A DNA stretch of 47,139 nucleotides from assembly GCA_016839745.1 (NCBI GenBank), contig JAEOTS010000075.1, positions 1 to 47,139 of the forward strand, read 5' to 3'. The stretch's first letter is position 1; the number at the start of each line of letters is the position of its first letter. The notes beneath the pieces are model-generated. The model had not been told where the DNA came from. It saw only the letters and a list, made by a program, of their open reading frames with translations, and made no database searches. The translations under genes and the position numbers were made by a program. This DNA comes from Promethearchaeota archaeon (GTDB taxonomy: Archaea; Asgardarchaeota; Lokiarchaeia; Sigyniarchaeales; SOKP01). Shown piece by piece: positions 18,879 to 27,880 of this stretch.

Positions 18879-18885
18879 CCACCTC
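18879..18885 (-). promoter_or_regulatory. Ribosome binding site deciding a TTG start
   Basis: On the minus strand this reads GAGGTGG, an almost perfect complement to an archaeal 16S tail, 5 bases before the TTG at 18873. No other in-frame start fits it, so TTG is chosen for the CoA-transferase/GNAT gene. Confidence 0.75.
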
Positions 18886-19176
18886 GCGATTCTTGTTTTA
18901 TTCTATTATTTCCTTTATTCCCAAAAAATAGTTAATTCGTATATCTTTAATATTTTTACTTTAATTATTTGAAATTTTTCAAATTATAAAATCTTCTCAA
19001 ATAAAACTAATCTCTATATTTTAGAAATAAATATGTTAAAGGTGTTGGAAAAAAAACCTACATCTCCCATTTCTTAATAAATTAAATATAAAATGTTTAA
19101 ATTAAATTCGATATATTTCCTAATCAAGAAACTATTACATTACAAATAAAGAAGAAATTCAAATTAGTGAAATATT
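18886..19176. other. Divergent promoter region, CoA transferase / acetyl-CoA synthetase
   Basis: The 303-base gap between the two divergent acyl-CoA genes contains no gene. A TATA-like GTTTAAATTA at 19095-19104 could serve acetyl-CoA synthetase, with a leader of about 50 bases. The minus-strand promoter lies in the A/T-rich stretch near 18900-18960 but cannot be fixed. Confidence 0.45.
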
Positions 19177-21159
19177 ATGTCAGAAAAAGACAAAAAAATG
19201 GAAAGCGTATTAACTGAAACTCGGATATTCGATCCAGTAGAAATCAGTCCCGACTATGCTAAGACTGGAATGTCAATGGATGAATACAAAAAGTTATACA
19301 AACAATCTATTGAGGATATGGAAGGATTCTGGGGTGAACAAGCTAAATCGCTCGATTGGTTCAAACCCTATGATAAAGTTTGGGAAAAAACCGACCTGTT
19401 CCCCGGGAAGTGGTTTGTCGGTGGAAAACTCAATGTTGCTTACAATTGTATTGATAGGCATGTAAATGCAGGAAATGGAGACCGTGTTGCTATTATATGG
19501 GAAGCAGATGAACCCGGCCAGGTCAGAAAATTTACTTACAACGAACTTTTAAAAGAAGTAAGTAAAGTTGCCAATGCTATGAGAAGTAAAGGACTTAAAA
19601 AAGGTGATCGCGTTACAATTTGGTTACCTATGATTCCTGAATTGGCTATTATTATGCTGGCTTGCGCTCGAATTGGTGTTATCCACTCAATCGTCTTCGG
19701 TGGTTTCTCAAAAGAAGCTGTGAAAGACAGAATTGAAGACTCAGATTCACGTCTATTATTTACGAGCGACGAAACTTTAAGAGGGGGCAAAACTTATCCT
19801 AAAATGGCTGATGTTCTTCAAATAATAGATAAAGTGCCAACGATTGAACATGTTATAGTCGTTAAGCGATCGGGTAACGAGGTTCCTCACACGGATAAGG
19901 ATATCTGGTATCACGATTTTATCGATGGTATGAGTGAAGAGTGTGAACCTGAACAAATGGATTCGGAAGATACGTTATTTATACTCTATACAAGCGGAAC
20001 CACCGGAAAACCTAAGGGTGTTAAACATACGACAGCAGGTTATATCCTATATACATCATTCACTCACAGAACCGTATTCAACTACAAAGAAGGCGAAGTT
20101 TGGTATTGTACCGCAGACATAGGATGGATTACCGGACATAGTTATATCGTTTATGGACCATTAGCAAATGGAGCGACAACTTTAATGTTTGAAAGCGTAC
20201 CAACTTATCCCGATGTAGATCGATTTTGGGATATTGTAGAACGCCATAAGGTAAACCAATTTTATACAGCTCCAACCGCTATACGTGCTCTTATGAGACA
20301 CGGCGATGAACCAGTAAATAGACACGATTTAAGCTCTTTGAAAGTATTAGGCACTGTTGGAGAACCAATAAATCCCGAAGCCTGGACATGGTATCACCGT
20401 GTTGTCGGAAAAGAACGATGTCCTATCGTAGATACATATTGGCAAACTGAAACGGGTGGATTTATTATGACACCAATCGCAACGGCCACCCCTACTAAAC
20501 CAGGATCCTGTTGCATGCCCTTTCTCGGCATCAAACCAGTTATTTTTGATTTAGAAGGTGACGAAATCACCGAAGCAAACGAAGGTGGATATTTTGCAAT
20601 GGGACAACCCTGGCCTGGTATGCTACGCGATGTTTGGGGTGATACTGAGCGTTTTAAATCAACTTATCTCGAAAAATATGCCGGACATTATTACACTGGT
20701 GATGGAGCAAGACGTGATGAAGATGGTTATTACTGGATTCTTGGACGATTAGATGATGTTATTAAAGTTTCAGGGCATCGTATAGGTACAATGGAAGTGG
20801 AATCTGCAATTGTTAGTCATCCTAAGGTAGCAGAAGCTGCTGTAGCACCTTTTCCACACAAAATAAAGGGACAAGCTATTTGGGCGTTCGTGACATTAAT
20901 GGGTGGCGTTGAAAAATCGGCGAAATTATCGAAGGAGCTCCGAATGCATGTTAGACAAGAGATTGGGCCAGTGTTTCAGCCAGATGTAATACAGTTTGCT
21001 GATGCATTACCTAAAACGCGAAGTGGTAAGATTATGCGCAGAATTCTTAAAGCCATAGCCTCAGGAACAGAAATAGGCAATGTTACGACCTTAGCCGATC
21101 CTTCAGTAGTCGATGTATTACTTGAAGATCGTAAGAAAATAGATGTCGAAGTAGGTTAA
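19177..21159 (+). CDS. acs: Acetyl-CoA synthetase (AMP-forming)
   Basis: A 660-residue acyl-adenylate-forming enzyme that makes acetyl-CoA from acetate, ATP and CoA with release of AMP and PPi. Motifs in order are YTSGTTGKPKG (P-loop), GWITGHSY, TYWQTETGGF (adenine/acetate pocket), GRLDDVIKVSGHR (hinge) and the catalytic lysine in KTRSGKIMRR. W at the acetate pocket (TYWQTE) and the full length fit acetate as substrate. Its G/C content and codon use look a little higher than those of its neighbours, consistent with high expression or transfer. A T-rich tract follows the stop. Confidence 0.95.
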   Translation: MSEKDKKMESVLTETRIFDPVEISPDYAKTGMSMDEYKKLYKQSIEDMEGFWGEQAKSLDWFKPYDKVWEKTDLFPGKWFVGGKLNVAYNCIDRHVNAGNGDRVAIIWEADEPGQVRKFTYNELLKEVSKVANAMRSKGLKKGDRVTIWLPMIPELAIIMLACARIGVIHSIVFGGFSKEAVKDRIEDSDSRLLFTSDETLRGGKTYPKMADVLQIIDKVPTIEHVIVVKRSGNEVPHTDKDIWYHDFIDGMSEECEPEQMDSEDTLFILYTSGTTGKPKGVKHTTAGYILYTSFTHRTVFNYKEGEVWYCTADIGWITGHSYIVYGPLANGATTLMFESVPTYPDVDRFWDIVERHKVNQFYTAPTAIRALMRHGDEPVNRHDLSSLKVLGTVGEPINPEAWTWYHRVVGKERCPIVDTYWQTETGGFIMTPIATATPTKPGSCCMPFLGIKPVIFDLEGDEITEANEGGYFAMGQPWPGMLRDVWGDTERFKSTYLEKYAGHYYTGDGARRDEDGYYWILGRLDDVIKVSGHRIGTMEVESAIVSHPKVAEAAVAPFPHKIKGQAIWAFVTLMGGVEKSAKLSKELRMHVRQEIGPVFQPDVIQFADALPKTRSGKIMRRILKAIASGTEIGNVTTLADPSVVDVLLEDRKKIDVEVG

Positions 21160-21160
21160 A

Positions 21161-21185
21161 TCTTTTTTTTATTTCTTTTTATTTT
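21161..21185 (+). terminator. Oligo-T terminator after acs
   Basis: Three runs of T (8, 3 and 5 bases or more) start within 2 bases of the acs stop, the usual form of an archaeal intrinsic terminator. Confidence 0.55.
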
Positions 21186-21232
21186 AATGATTTCAAGTTT
21201 AACATTTACTTTTAGGTACGGAGGAAAATCAA

Positions 21233-22765
21233 TTATCCGAGTTTATCTAAAAAAGTTACCAAAAATTCCCAAATATTAAGAACACTACTGACTTTCAAAC
21301 GCTCGTCTGTAGAATGAGCCCCTAAAATAGTTGGTCCGATGGCTATTAATTCTAATTTGGGGTTATGTCTTTTAAAATCCGCACACTCTAAGCCTCCATG
21401 AATAGCTTTTATATTTATATCCTCTCCAAAGAGTTCTTTATACGTATTTTTAGCGAGATTTGATATCCTAGAATTAAACTCTGGATCCCACTCTGGACCC
21501 TCTATAAAATTGTAAAATTTATATCTCATACCCGAAAGTTCGAGTAATGATGTCAGTTTTTCATTAATTTCATGTAATCCATATTGACTGAAACTTCTGT
21601 AACATAAATCAAATTCAATCCTGGACCTCATCGATCGAATGGGCCCTATATTGTTTGATGTATGTACTAGATTTCGTTTTTTTGAGTGAAAACTATATGG
21701 TCCATACGGCATCAAATATAAAATATTTAAGAGTTTATTTTGGTTATCCTCGGAAAAATAAGTATAATCTGTGAAATCTTTTAATTTTTCCATGGAAATT
21801 TCTATTTTTTCTTCGATTCCATCAAAATGATGTTGGATATTACTGCAAAACCCTAAAAGAAAATCTTCAACCTCAGAATAATTATTATTACTAATAAATA
21901 CGGTAGCTTCTGAATTTTTTGAAATAGCTGTTACCCATGTTCCACCTTTTAGTGAATTTAGATGAATTTTAAATTTTCTATTTAATTTCCATAGAAGTTG
22001 AGAAAGAATTTTAATTGCATTGGGCCTACCTCTATGGATATCAACCCCCGAGTGGCCACCAATTAATCCCTTTACAGTAATTTTTATTGGCATTAAAAAT
22101 TGTCTTTCTACAGCGAAAGAGATTCTTTTCATTTTTATTCCAACTCTGTAAAGAAGCATGGCAGCGCTCCCTATTGTAAATACATCTTCGTTTTCAGAAT
22201 CGAGATTGATTAAATAGTCTCCTTCTAAAAGGTCTTTATTTATGAAAGCAGCACCATCACCGCCTAATTCTTCGCACACGGTAAATAATAATGTGATATC
22301 AGTATCATCATAATTCAGCTCATTTTCACGGATCTTTTTCATTAAAGCTAACTGGATTGCCATACCAGCTCCATTATCTGCTCCTAATGATGTTCCTTCA
22401 GCTGTAATCCATTTTTCGTTATCAATCTCATATAATTGAAATTTTATAGGATCCTTGGTAAAATCGTGTTCTATATTATCGTCTTTTATACAGACCATAT
22501 CCATATGACTCTGTATAATTATCTTAGTACGTTTATTCTGAGAATTATTCGTAGAAGGTAGTATAACAGCGATGTTTTTTATCTCATCAATTTTCGTTTG
22601 AAATCCAAAATTTTCAGCTTCCTCTTTAATAAATTCTCTAATTTGATCTTCTCTAGCCGTTCCTCGAGGAATTTTACATATTTTGGAAAAATAATCCCAA
22701 ATTTCTGCTGGTTCACCTAGTTCTTTTAAATTTTGCACATTTCTCATCCTCATGTATGATTTCAT
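21233..22765 (-). CDS. pepD: Aminoacyl-histidine dipeptidase (PepD, M20C)
   Basis: A 510-residue zinc dipeptidase of the M20C family. QSHMDMVC holds the first His and catalytic Asp, SLGADNGAGMA the bridging Asp, EELGGDGA the catalytic Glu and zinc Glu, NLDSEN a further Asp ligand, and GAHSTDERL the last His. Between them is the lid/dimer domain (GLIGGHSGVDIHRGR). It would hydrolyse dipeptides in the cytoplasm. Three in-frame ATG codons (residues 1, 5 and 7) lie close together, so the exact start is uncertain. It is divergent from the metallo-beta-lactamase gene. Confidence 0.9.
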   Translation of the reverse strand: MKSYMRMRNVQNLKELGEPAEIWDYFSKICKIPRGTAREDQIREFIKEEAENFGFQTKIDEIKNIAVILPSTNNSQNKRTKIIIQSHMDMVCIKDDNIEHDFTKDPIKFQLYEIDNEKWITAEGTSLGADNGAGMAIQLALMKKIRENELNYDDTDITLLFTVCEELGGDGAAFINKDLLEGDYLINLDSENEDVFTIGSAAMLLYRVGIKMKRISFAVERQFLMPIKITVKGLIGGHSGVDIHRGRPNAIKILSQLLWKLNRKFKIHLNSLKGGTWVTAISKNSEATVFISNNNYSEVEDFLLGFCSNIQHHFDGIEEKIEISMEKLKDFTDYTYFSEDNQNKLLNILYLMPYGPYSFHSKKRNLVHTSNNIGPIRSMRSRIEFDLCYRSFSQYGLHEINEKLTSLLELSGMRYKFYNFIEGPEWDPEFNSRISNLAKNTYKELFGEDINIKAIHGGLECADFKRHNPKLELIAIGPTILGAHSTDERLKVSSVLNIWEFLVTFLDKLG

Positions 22766-22891
22766 TTTTATTAATTATATTAAAGATACTGCTAGATAAA
22801 AAAAGTTTAACTTAATTTGGATCAAAGGGTAATAATATAATTATTAGATAATTTAAATCAAATAAATTTAGAAAATTAAGGTGTATTATCA

Positions 22892-23803
22892 ATGATGGAA
22901 ATTGTCGAAAATGTTTATGTAGTTAAACCTCATAATCCTACTGAGCCAGGTTGTTGTGTTTATATAGTTGATACTAAAAGTAAAGATGGGTTAGTGTTAA
23001 TTGATGTTGGGCTTTACATTGAACCTATTCAAGTTATTGAGAAAGAGGGATTTAATCTAAAAGATATTAAACATTGCCTAATAACTCACGGGCACATAGA
23101 TCATTTTGGTGCGTGTCATGAACTTAAAAAATATAATGCGGATATTAAATTTTATGCTCATGAACAAGATGCTGACAAAATTGAACAAAAAAGACCAAAT
23201 CAATCTTTAAATCCATTTTTCGCAAATTATGAATATGAACCTATCAAATTAGCAAGAAAATTTAAGGCTGATAATGAAATTTTAAAAATTGGACAACTGG
23301 AGTTTAAATGTTTACATATTCCTGGACATACCTCAGGATCTGTAGCATATCTTTTAGAAACGGGGAATAAAAGGCTTCTTTTTGCCGGAGATCTTCCTGG
23401 AATTGCTATAAATATTAGCGACGGCAATTTAGATGACTATCTTAAATCAATGCAGAAATTAACTGCTATAGAAATCGATATTCTTTGTGAAGGGCATGAA
23501 GATATAATCAAACCAGCAGAAAAAGTAAACAAATTTATTAAAGGTTATATGAAATTTAACGAAAATCTTAACCATATTGTATTGGAAAACCCATATCATA
23601 CAAAAATTTTACTTGATTTAGCGCTAATATCATATGAGCTCGAATTTTTTGAAACTGCATTAGATTTCTGTAATTACTTATTAGAACTTGATCCTGATAA
23701 TTCAAGTGGTAGTCAATTACTTAAGAAGATTAAAGAACACGATCCTCCTAAATTTGAGTTCGTTAAAAGACTTATTAAAGAAAATTTTAGTAAAGAAAAG
23801 TAA
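22892..23803 (+). CDS. Metallo-beta-lactamase-fold hydrolase with TPR-like tail
   Basis: A 303-residue protein. THGHIDHFGA is the HxHxDH metal motif, HIPGHTSGS gives the next His, FAGDLPG the bridging Asp and CEGHED the last His, so a binuclear metal site looks complete. It belongs to the glyoxalase II-like group; substrate unknown. After about residue 210 comes a short helical extension (LALISYELEFFETALDFCN..LELDPDN) that reads as a TPR. AAGGTG, 8 bases before ATGATG, supports the start. Confidence 0.8.
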   Translation: MMEIVENVYVVKPHNPTEPGCCVYIVDTKSKDGLVLIDVGLYIEPIQVIEKEGFNLKDIKHCLITHGHIDHFGACHELKKYNADIKFYAHEQDADKIEQKRPNQSLNPFFANYEYEPIKLARKFKADNEILKIGQLEFKCLHIPGHTSGSVAYLLETGNKRLLFAGDLPGIAINISDGNLDDYLKSMQKLTAIEIDILCEGHEDIIKPAEKVNKFIKGYMKFNENLNHIVLENPYHTKILLDLALISYELEFFETALDFCNYLLELDPDNSSGSQLLKKIKEHDPPKFEFVKRLIKENFSKEK

Positions 23804-23869
23804 TTTTAATAGGAAGAAGGATCTCTAATTTTTAAGAACCCTCTTTGTAAAATCAGATAAGAAATAAAA

Positions 23870-23877
23870 TTATATAC
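23870..23877 (+). promoter_or_regulatory. TATA box, probably leaderless mRNA
   Basis: TTATATAC lies 23 bases before the ATG at 23901. No ribosome binding site precedes the start, so transcription probably begins at or very near the start codon. Confidence 0.45.
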
Positions 23878-23900
23878 TAGTTTTTCTCTATTAATTAACT

Positions 23901-24143
23901 ATGGTCAATTGTCTTTTTTGCCATCAACCAGTGACAGAGAATCAAGTTTTATGTTTAAATTGTGGATCGCAAATTAAACCCCTCGAAGTAAAGTTTAGAT
24001 TCTTTTGGAAAAAACACAATATGTTTTTATCTAATCAACAAGTTTCTTTATTTGAAAGTAAATTTATTGAGGTGAAAACAAGTGAAATTAAGAGAAGACT
24101 TAGAAGCCCGCAAGGAAATACGACATTAGATCGATGGTTATAA
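23901..24143 (+). CDS. Small zinc-ribbon protein
   Basis: An 80-residue protein with CLFC near the N-terminus and CLNCG 13 residues later, a four-cysteine zinc ribbon. The remainder is basic and helical (EIKRRLRSPQG) and without a known domain. It may be a nucleic-acid or protein adaptor. It lacks a ribosome binding site but has a well-placed TATA box, consistent with leaderless translation. It converges on the HEAT-like gene. Confidence 0.55.
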   Translation: MVNCLFCHQPVTENQVLCLNCGSQIKPLEVKFRFFWKKHNMFLSNQQVSLFESKFIEVKTSEIKRRLRSPQGNTTLDRWL

Positions 24144-24191
24144 TATATTATTCAGAGATAACTTAAACTTAGCTTTGATCGATTTAATAAC

Positions 24192-25646
24192 TCAATAGAA
24201 AAATTTCCACTCATTTCTGTCCAAACTGTCAATCAAATTTAAGATAATTTTAGCTAAATCAGCATCCTTCTTCATTATATCCTTCAATTCTAACATAAGA
24301 TTTTCTTCTCCGAACTTAAGAATAGAAAAAGCCGTAAGTCTTATTAGATTTTTATCCTTTAAGGTATGGAGATTTTCTAAAGAGATCTTTATTAATTCTT
24401 CGATTTGTAAATCTATAATAAGCTTAAGGATCATCTCTTTCTTTTTTAGAAGTGTCTTTACTTTACCTGAGGTTTTCGCTGGAGTAAGTTTTAAAATTTT
24501 TATGAATTCATTTTTAACATCTTGCCATTGTTCAAGCATTTCTGGGTTATCTATAAGAGATTCTCGAATGAATTCCAATGACCAGTTATCCCCATTATTA
24601 AGTAAATTCAGGATCAGATCCTGGTTGATGAGATTAGATTCTTGCATGTATTTGATGAGATTTGCATCAACGATCTGATAATTTCTAACATTTTTAATAA
24701 TTATTTCTTCCCAATTCTCAATCTTTTCTTTTAATACCAAAATTGCCTTTAGAATTTCTGATATGAGGTTAGGATTTTCACTTTCCTCCAATTTTCTCAA
24801 GATTATCGAAATCAATTTGTCGTTATCATGATATCTCCTTGCAATAAGAAATAATGAATTATATGGATATCTTAAAGACTTCACAAATTCGAGAGTTTCT
24901 TCCTCGAGCGATAGTCCTAGTATCGCACCAACCCTGAAAATACTTTCTTGAAGAGATTTTACATTTTTTAAGAATTCTTCGTCTGTAATCTTCTCCTCAT
25001 TTATTTGAGTTAAATAAGATTTGAAGAGATTTGTAACTTCATTTAATTTAATAACATCTCCTTCTAGAGAAAGATTTTCGAATGATTTAACCATTTGATT
25101 CTTGAGATGAAAGTCTCTTATGCTTATATTATTAGCGAGTCTTAAAATTAACGATTCTACATTTTGATTAGTAGTTTTAGAAACCACATTTTCAATTAGA
25201 TCAGAAACTACACTATCTGTCACTTTATCAAAAGATAAACAATACTCAAAAGCGGGTTTGAAGCTTAATTTTCCATTTAATTCGCAAATTCTTCTAACGT
25301 GGTGTTCCCGTAGCGAAGTTCGGAGTTCAGCTGAATCACCATGATAGCTAATTTCTCTACTATCATTTAAAATTTCTACTATGATCTCCTGAATTTTCAT
25401 TATTCTCTCATCTTCATAAACAGAGATCTCCTCTAAAACATGATGCAAACCTAGAAAACTCCACGCCCTCAATACAGTTTCGTTAGTATCAAAAAGCTCG
25501 AACAAGAGATTGAAATCTTTTCTATTAACTAAAGGTTTAAATACATTTTTATAAGTCGATGTTAAATTTGCTTTTGGACTTTGTTCTATTGGTGCATATC
25601 CCTTTCTCAATTTATCAATGATTTTTTGGTTGAATGAACTACTCAT
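24192..25646 (-). CDS. HEAT/ARM-like helical repeat protein
   Basis: A 484-residue protein made almost wholly of amphipathic helices with repeating Leu/Ile patterns, such as NLISEILKAILVLKEKIENWEEII and LIRLTAFSILKFGEENLMLELKDI. This fits a HEAT or ARM alpha-solenoid. There are no catalytic motifs, cysteine clusters or membrane helices. It is probably a protein-binding scaffold; partners are unknown. It stands alone, upstream of the zinc-ribbon gene's convergent end and downstream of the GH3 gene on the same strand (76-base gap). Confidence 0.55.
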   Translation of the reverse strand: MSSSFNQKIIDKLRKGYAPIEQSPKANLTSTYKNVFKPLVNRKDFNLLFELFDTNETVLRAWSFLGLHHVLEEISVYEDERIMKIQEIIVEILNDSREISYHGDSAELRTSLREHHVRRICELNGKLSFKPAFEYCLSFDKVTDSVVSDLIENVVSKTTNQNVESLILRLANNISIRDFHLKNQMVKSFENLSLEGDVIKLNEVTNLFKSYLTQINEEKITDEEFLKNVKSLQESIFRVGAILGLSLEEETLEFVKSLRYPYNSLFLIARRYHDNDKLISIILRKLEESENPNLISEILKAILVLKEKIENWEEIIIKNVRNYQIVDANLIKYMQESNLINQDLILNLLNNGDNWSLEFIRESLIDNPEMLEQWQDVKNEFIKILKLTPAKTSGKVKTLLKKKEMILKLIIDLQIEELIKISLENLHTLKDKNLIRLTAFSILKFGEENLMLELKDIMKKDADLAKIILNLIDSLDRNEWKFFY

Positions 25647-25722
25647 ATAGCTTCAATATATGGTATTTACATTTGTTTTTCAATTTTTCAATAAATTTTC
25701 TTCTCAAATTAAATGATTTAAT

Positions 25723-27762
25723 TTATAAAGAGATATGAGTGGCGAGTAAATCTTCATTTTTTGAAGAAGATCCAATGTAAATAGTATATTCGATACTTTC
25801 GACTTCCCAAGCTCTATTATCAGGATTATACCATGCTAAATCTTTTTTCTTCACATCAATAGATACTGTCTTTGTTTCTTTTGGTTTTAAGGCAACTCTC
25901 TTAAATCCCCGTAACAGTTTTAGAGGGCGATCAACGCTAGAATACTCAAATCCTATGTATAATTGTACAATTTCTTCACCGGCAACATCTCCAATATTCG
26001 AAACATCTATACTTACACTAATTTTCTTTTCAGTTGATTCTACTCGGATATTTTTATATGAATACTCAGTATAACTCAACCCAAATCCAAAAGGGAATGC
26101 GGGTTCAATTTTTTCCTTTTCCATCAAAGTATATCCATGATAATAACCGTATTCAATCTCGTCAACATATATATCGAAATAGGGTAAATGAGCAGGATCT
26201 TTCGGAATTGTTAATGGTAATTTTCCGCTTGGATTAACTTTACCAAAAAGAATATTTGCCAATGCGTTCCCTCCTTCCATCCCAGAATACCAAGCCATTA
26301 GTATTGAAGGAACTTTTTCTTTCCACTCTTCCATAAGGATCGCACTTCCTCCAACCAACACAACTACGCATTTTTTGTTTACTTTTGAAACGGCATCGAT
26401 TAGTTTAATGTCATCCTCTTTTAATCCGAGATTAGTTCGGTCTCCTAACCCTTTTGAAATGTGAGGAATATATTCGCCCTCATCTTTAAACGTGTATCCA
26501 ACAACTAGTACAACAGAATCCACGCTTTGTGCAATTTGTTGAGCAACATCAATATCCTTACCTTCATTATGAATTACTTTTATTTTATTCCCAATACTTT
26601 TTTTTATCCCTTGCAAAGGAGTAATAATATTTCTCTGGCGAACATGACTACTTCCATGATCACCTGTATTTTTTTTATCAGATAAAGGTCCTAACACTGC
26701 TAAAGAATTAATCTCATCAGTATTGAATGGTAAAAGTTTGTTTTGATTTTTGAGTAGAACCATGCTCTTTTCAGCAACTTCGCGAGCTAAGAGTATGTGA
26801 TCATTGCAACCAATTAAGTCTGCGTCATAATTTTGAGGATCTTCTTTTGTGGTGAACTTTAATACCGTACGCAGTATTCTTCTTACGGAATCGTCAACGG
26901 AGTTTAGAGAAACTTTTCCTAACTTTACTGCTTTTACTAACCTTCTTCCATAATATTTAGCACGGGGCATTTCAACATCTAAACCCCCCAAGATCCCCTT
27001 AGTAGTATCTCTAAGACCGTTCATCCAATCTGAGTGGACGAAACCATCAAATCCCCATTCGCTCTTTAGTATATCTCTTAATAAGTATGAGTTATGACCA
27101 CAATATTCACCACGTATTTTGTTATAAGCCGACATAACAGTTGCACACCCATCTTCAACACAACGCTTGAAATGAGGTAAATATACTTCTCTTAATGTTC
27201 TTTCACTTATCTGAACATTGATTTTAAAACGTGAATATTCTATGCTATTAGCGGCAAAATGTTTAACAGTAGCCATTACATTGTGTTTTTGAACTCCACG
27301 TACTATCGCAACTCCAAATTCGCCAATGTGAAATGGATCTTCTCCGAAAGTTTCTTGAGCTCTTCCCCATGCGGGATGGCGTAAAAGGTTAATACAAACG
27401 CCTCCAAAAAGGTTGGCTCCTTGGGCACGGGCTTCCTTCCCAATAGCTTCACCTAATTTTTCTTCAAGCGGTATATCCCAAGTTGCACCTCGAGCCATCG
27501 GTACTGGAAAACATGTAGATCCTGGAATACTTACTCCCTTTGGCCCATCAGTAAATAAAAATGGAGGAATATTTAAATGTTCCACGCCTCCACCAGGATA
27601 AGCACGTACTCCGAACTTATGATCTTTTAAAAGGAGCAAAAAAAAATTGTTTCCTGTCATTGTTGCAACTTTTTCTTTTAGTGTCATCAAAACTAATGCT
27701 TTATTAACAATATCATCAATTTCCTCATCCGTCATTCCTTCTCTAATATTAAATTTATCCAA
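25723..27762 (-). CDS. Glycoside hydrolase family 3 (beta-glucosidase-like)
   Basis: A 679-residue exo-acting beta-glycosidase. The N-terminal barrel has KHFAANSIEYSR and FDGFVHSDWMNG, whose SDW aspartate is the nucleophile. The middle alpha/beta sandwich has GPLSDKKNTGDHGSS, and the C-terminal fibronectin-III-like domain starts near residue 565 (SVSIDVSNIGDVAGEE). There is no signal peptide, so it acts in the cytoplasm on imported oligosaccharides. The start is TTG with an AGGGGT site 7 bases upstream. GH3 is mainly bacterial, so transfer from bacteria is plausible but not shown here. Confidence 0.9.
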   Translation of the reverse strand: MDKFNIREGMTDEEIDDIVNKALVLMTLKEKVATMTGNNFFLLLLKDHKFGVRAYPGGGVEHLNIPPFLFTDGPKGVSIPGSTCFPVPMARGATWDIPLEEKLGEAIGKEARAQGANLFGGVCINLLRHPAWGRAQETFGEDPFHIGEFGVAIVRGVQKHNVMATVKHFAANSIEYSRFKINVQISERTLREVYLPHFKRCVEDGCATVMSAYNKIRGEYCGHNSYLLRDILKSEWGFDGFVHSDWMNGLRDTTKGILGGLDVEMPRAKYYGRRLVKAVKLGKVSLNSVDDSVRRILRTVLKFTTKEDPQNYDADLIGCNDHILLAREVAEKSMVLLKNQNKLLPFNTDEINSLAVLGPLSDKKNTGDHGSSHVRQRNIITPLQGIKKSIGNKIKVIHNEGKDIDVAQQIAQSVDSVVLVVGYTFKDEGEYIPHISKGLGDRTNLGLKEDDIKLIDAVSKVNKKCVVVLVGGSAILMEEWKEKVPSILMAWYSGMEGGNALANILFGKVNPSGKLPLTIPKDPAHLPYFDIYVDEIEYGYYHGYTLMEKEKIEPAFPFGFGLSYTEYSYKNIRVESTEKKISVSIDVSNIGDVAGEEIVQLYIGFEYSSVDRPLKLLRGFKRVALKPKETKTVSIDVKKKDLAWYNPDNRAWEVESIEYTIYIGSSSKNEDLLATHISL

Positions 27763-27856
27763 AATAATACCCCTAAAAATTCAAATGATTATAACTTTAA
27801 TATTTAACATAGCGAATTTTTATTTAACATTGTGATTTTTGACTAATTACTAATGG

Positions 27857-27864
27857 TTTAAACA
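27857..27864 (+). promoter_or_regulatory. TATA-like element before the M28 gene
   Basis: TTTAAACA centred about 20-25 bases before the ATG at 27881 suggests a leaderless or nearly leaderless transcript, and favours that ATG over the GTG at 27872. Confidence 0.35.
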
Positions 27865-27880
27865 CAAAATTGTGAAAAAA

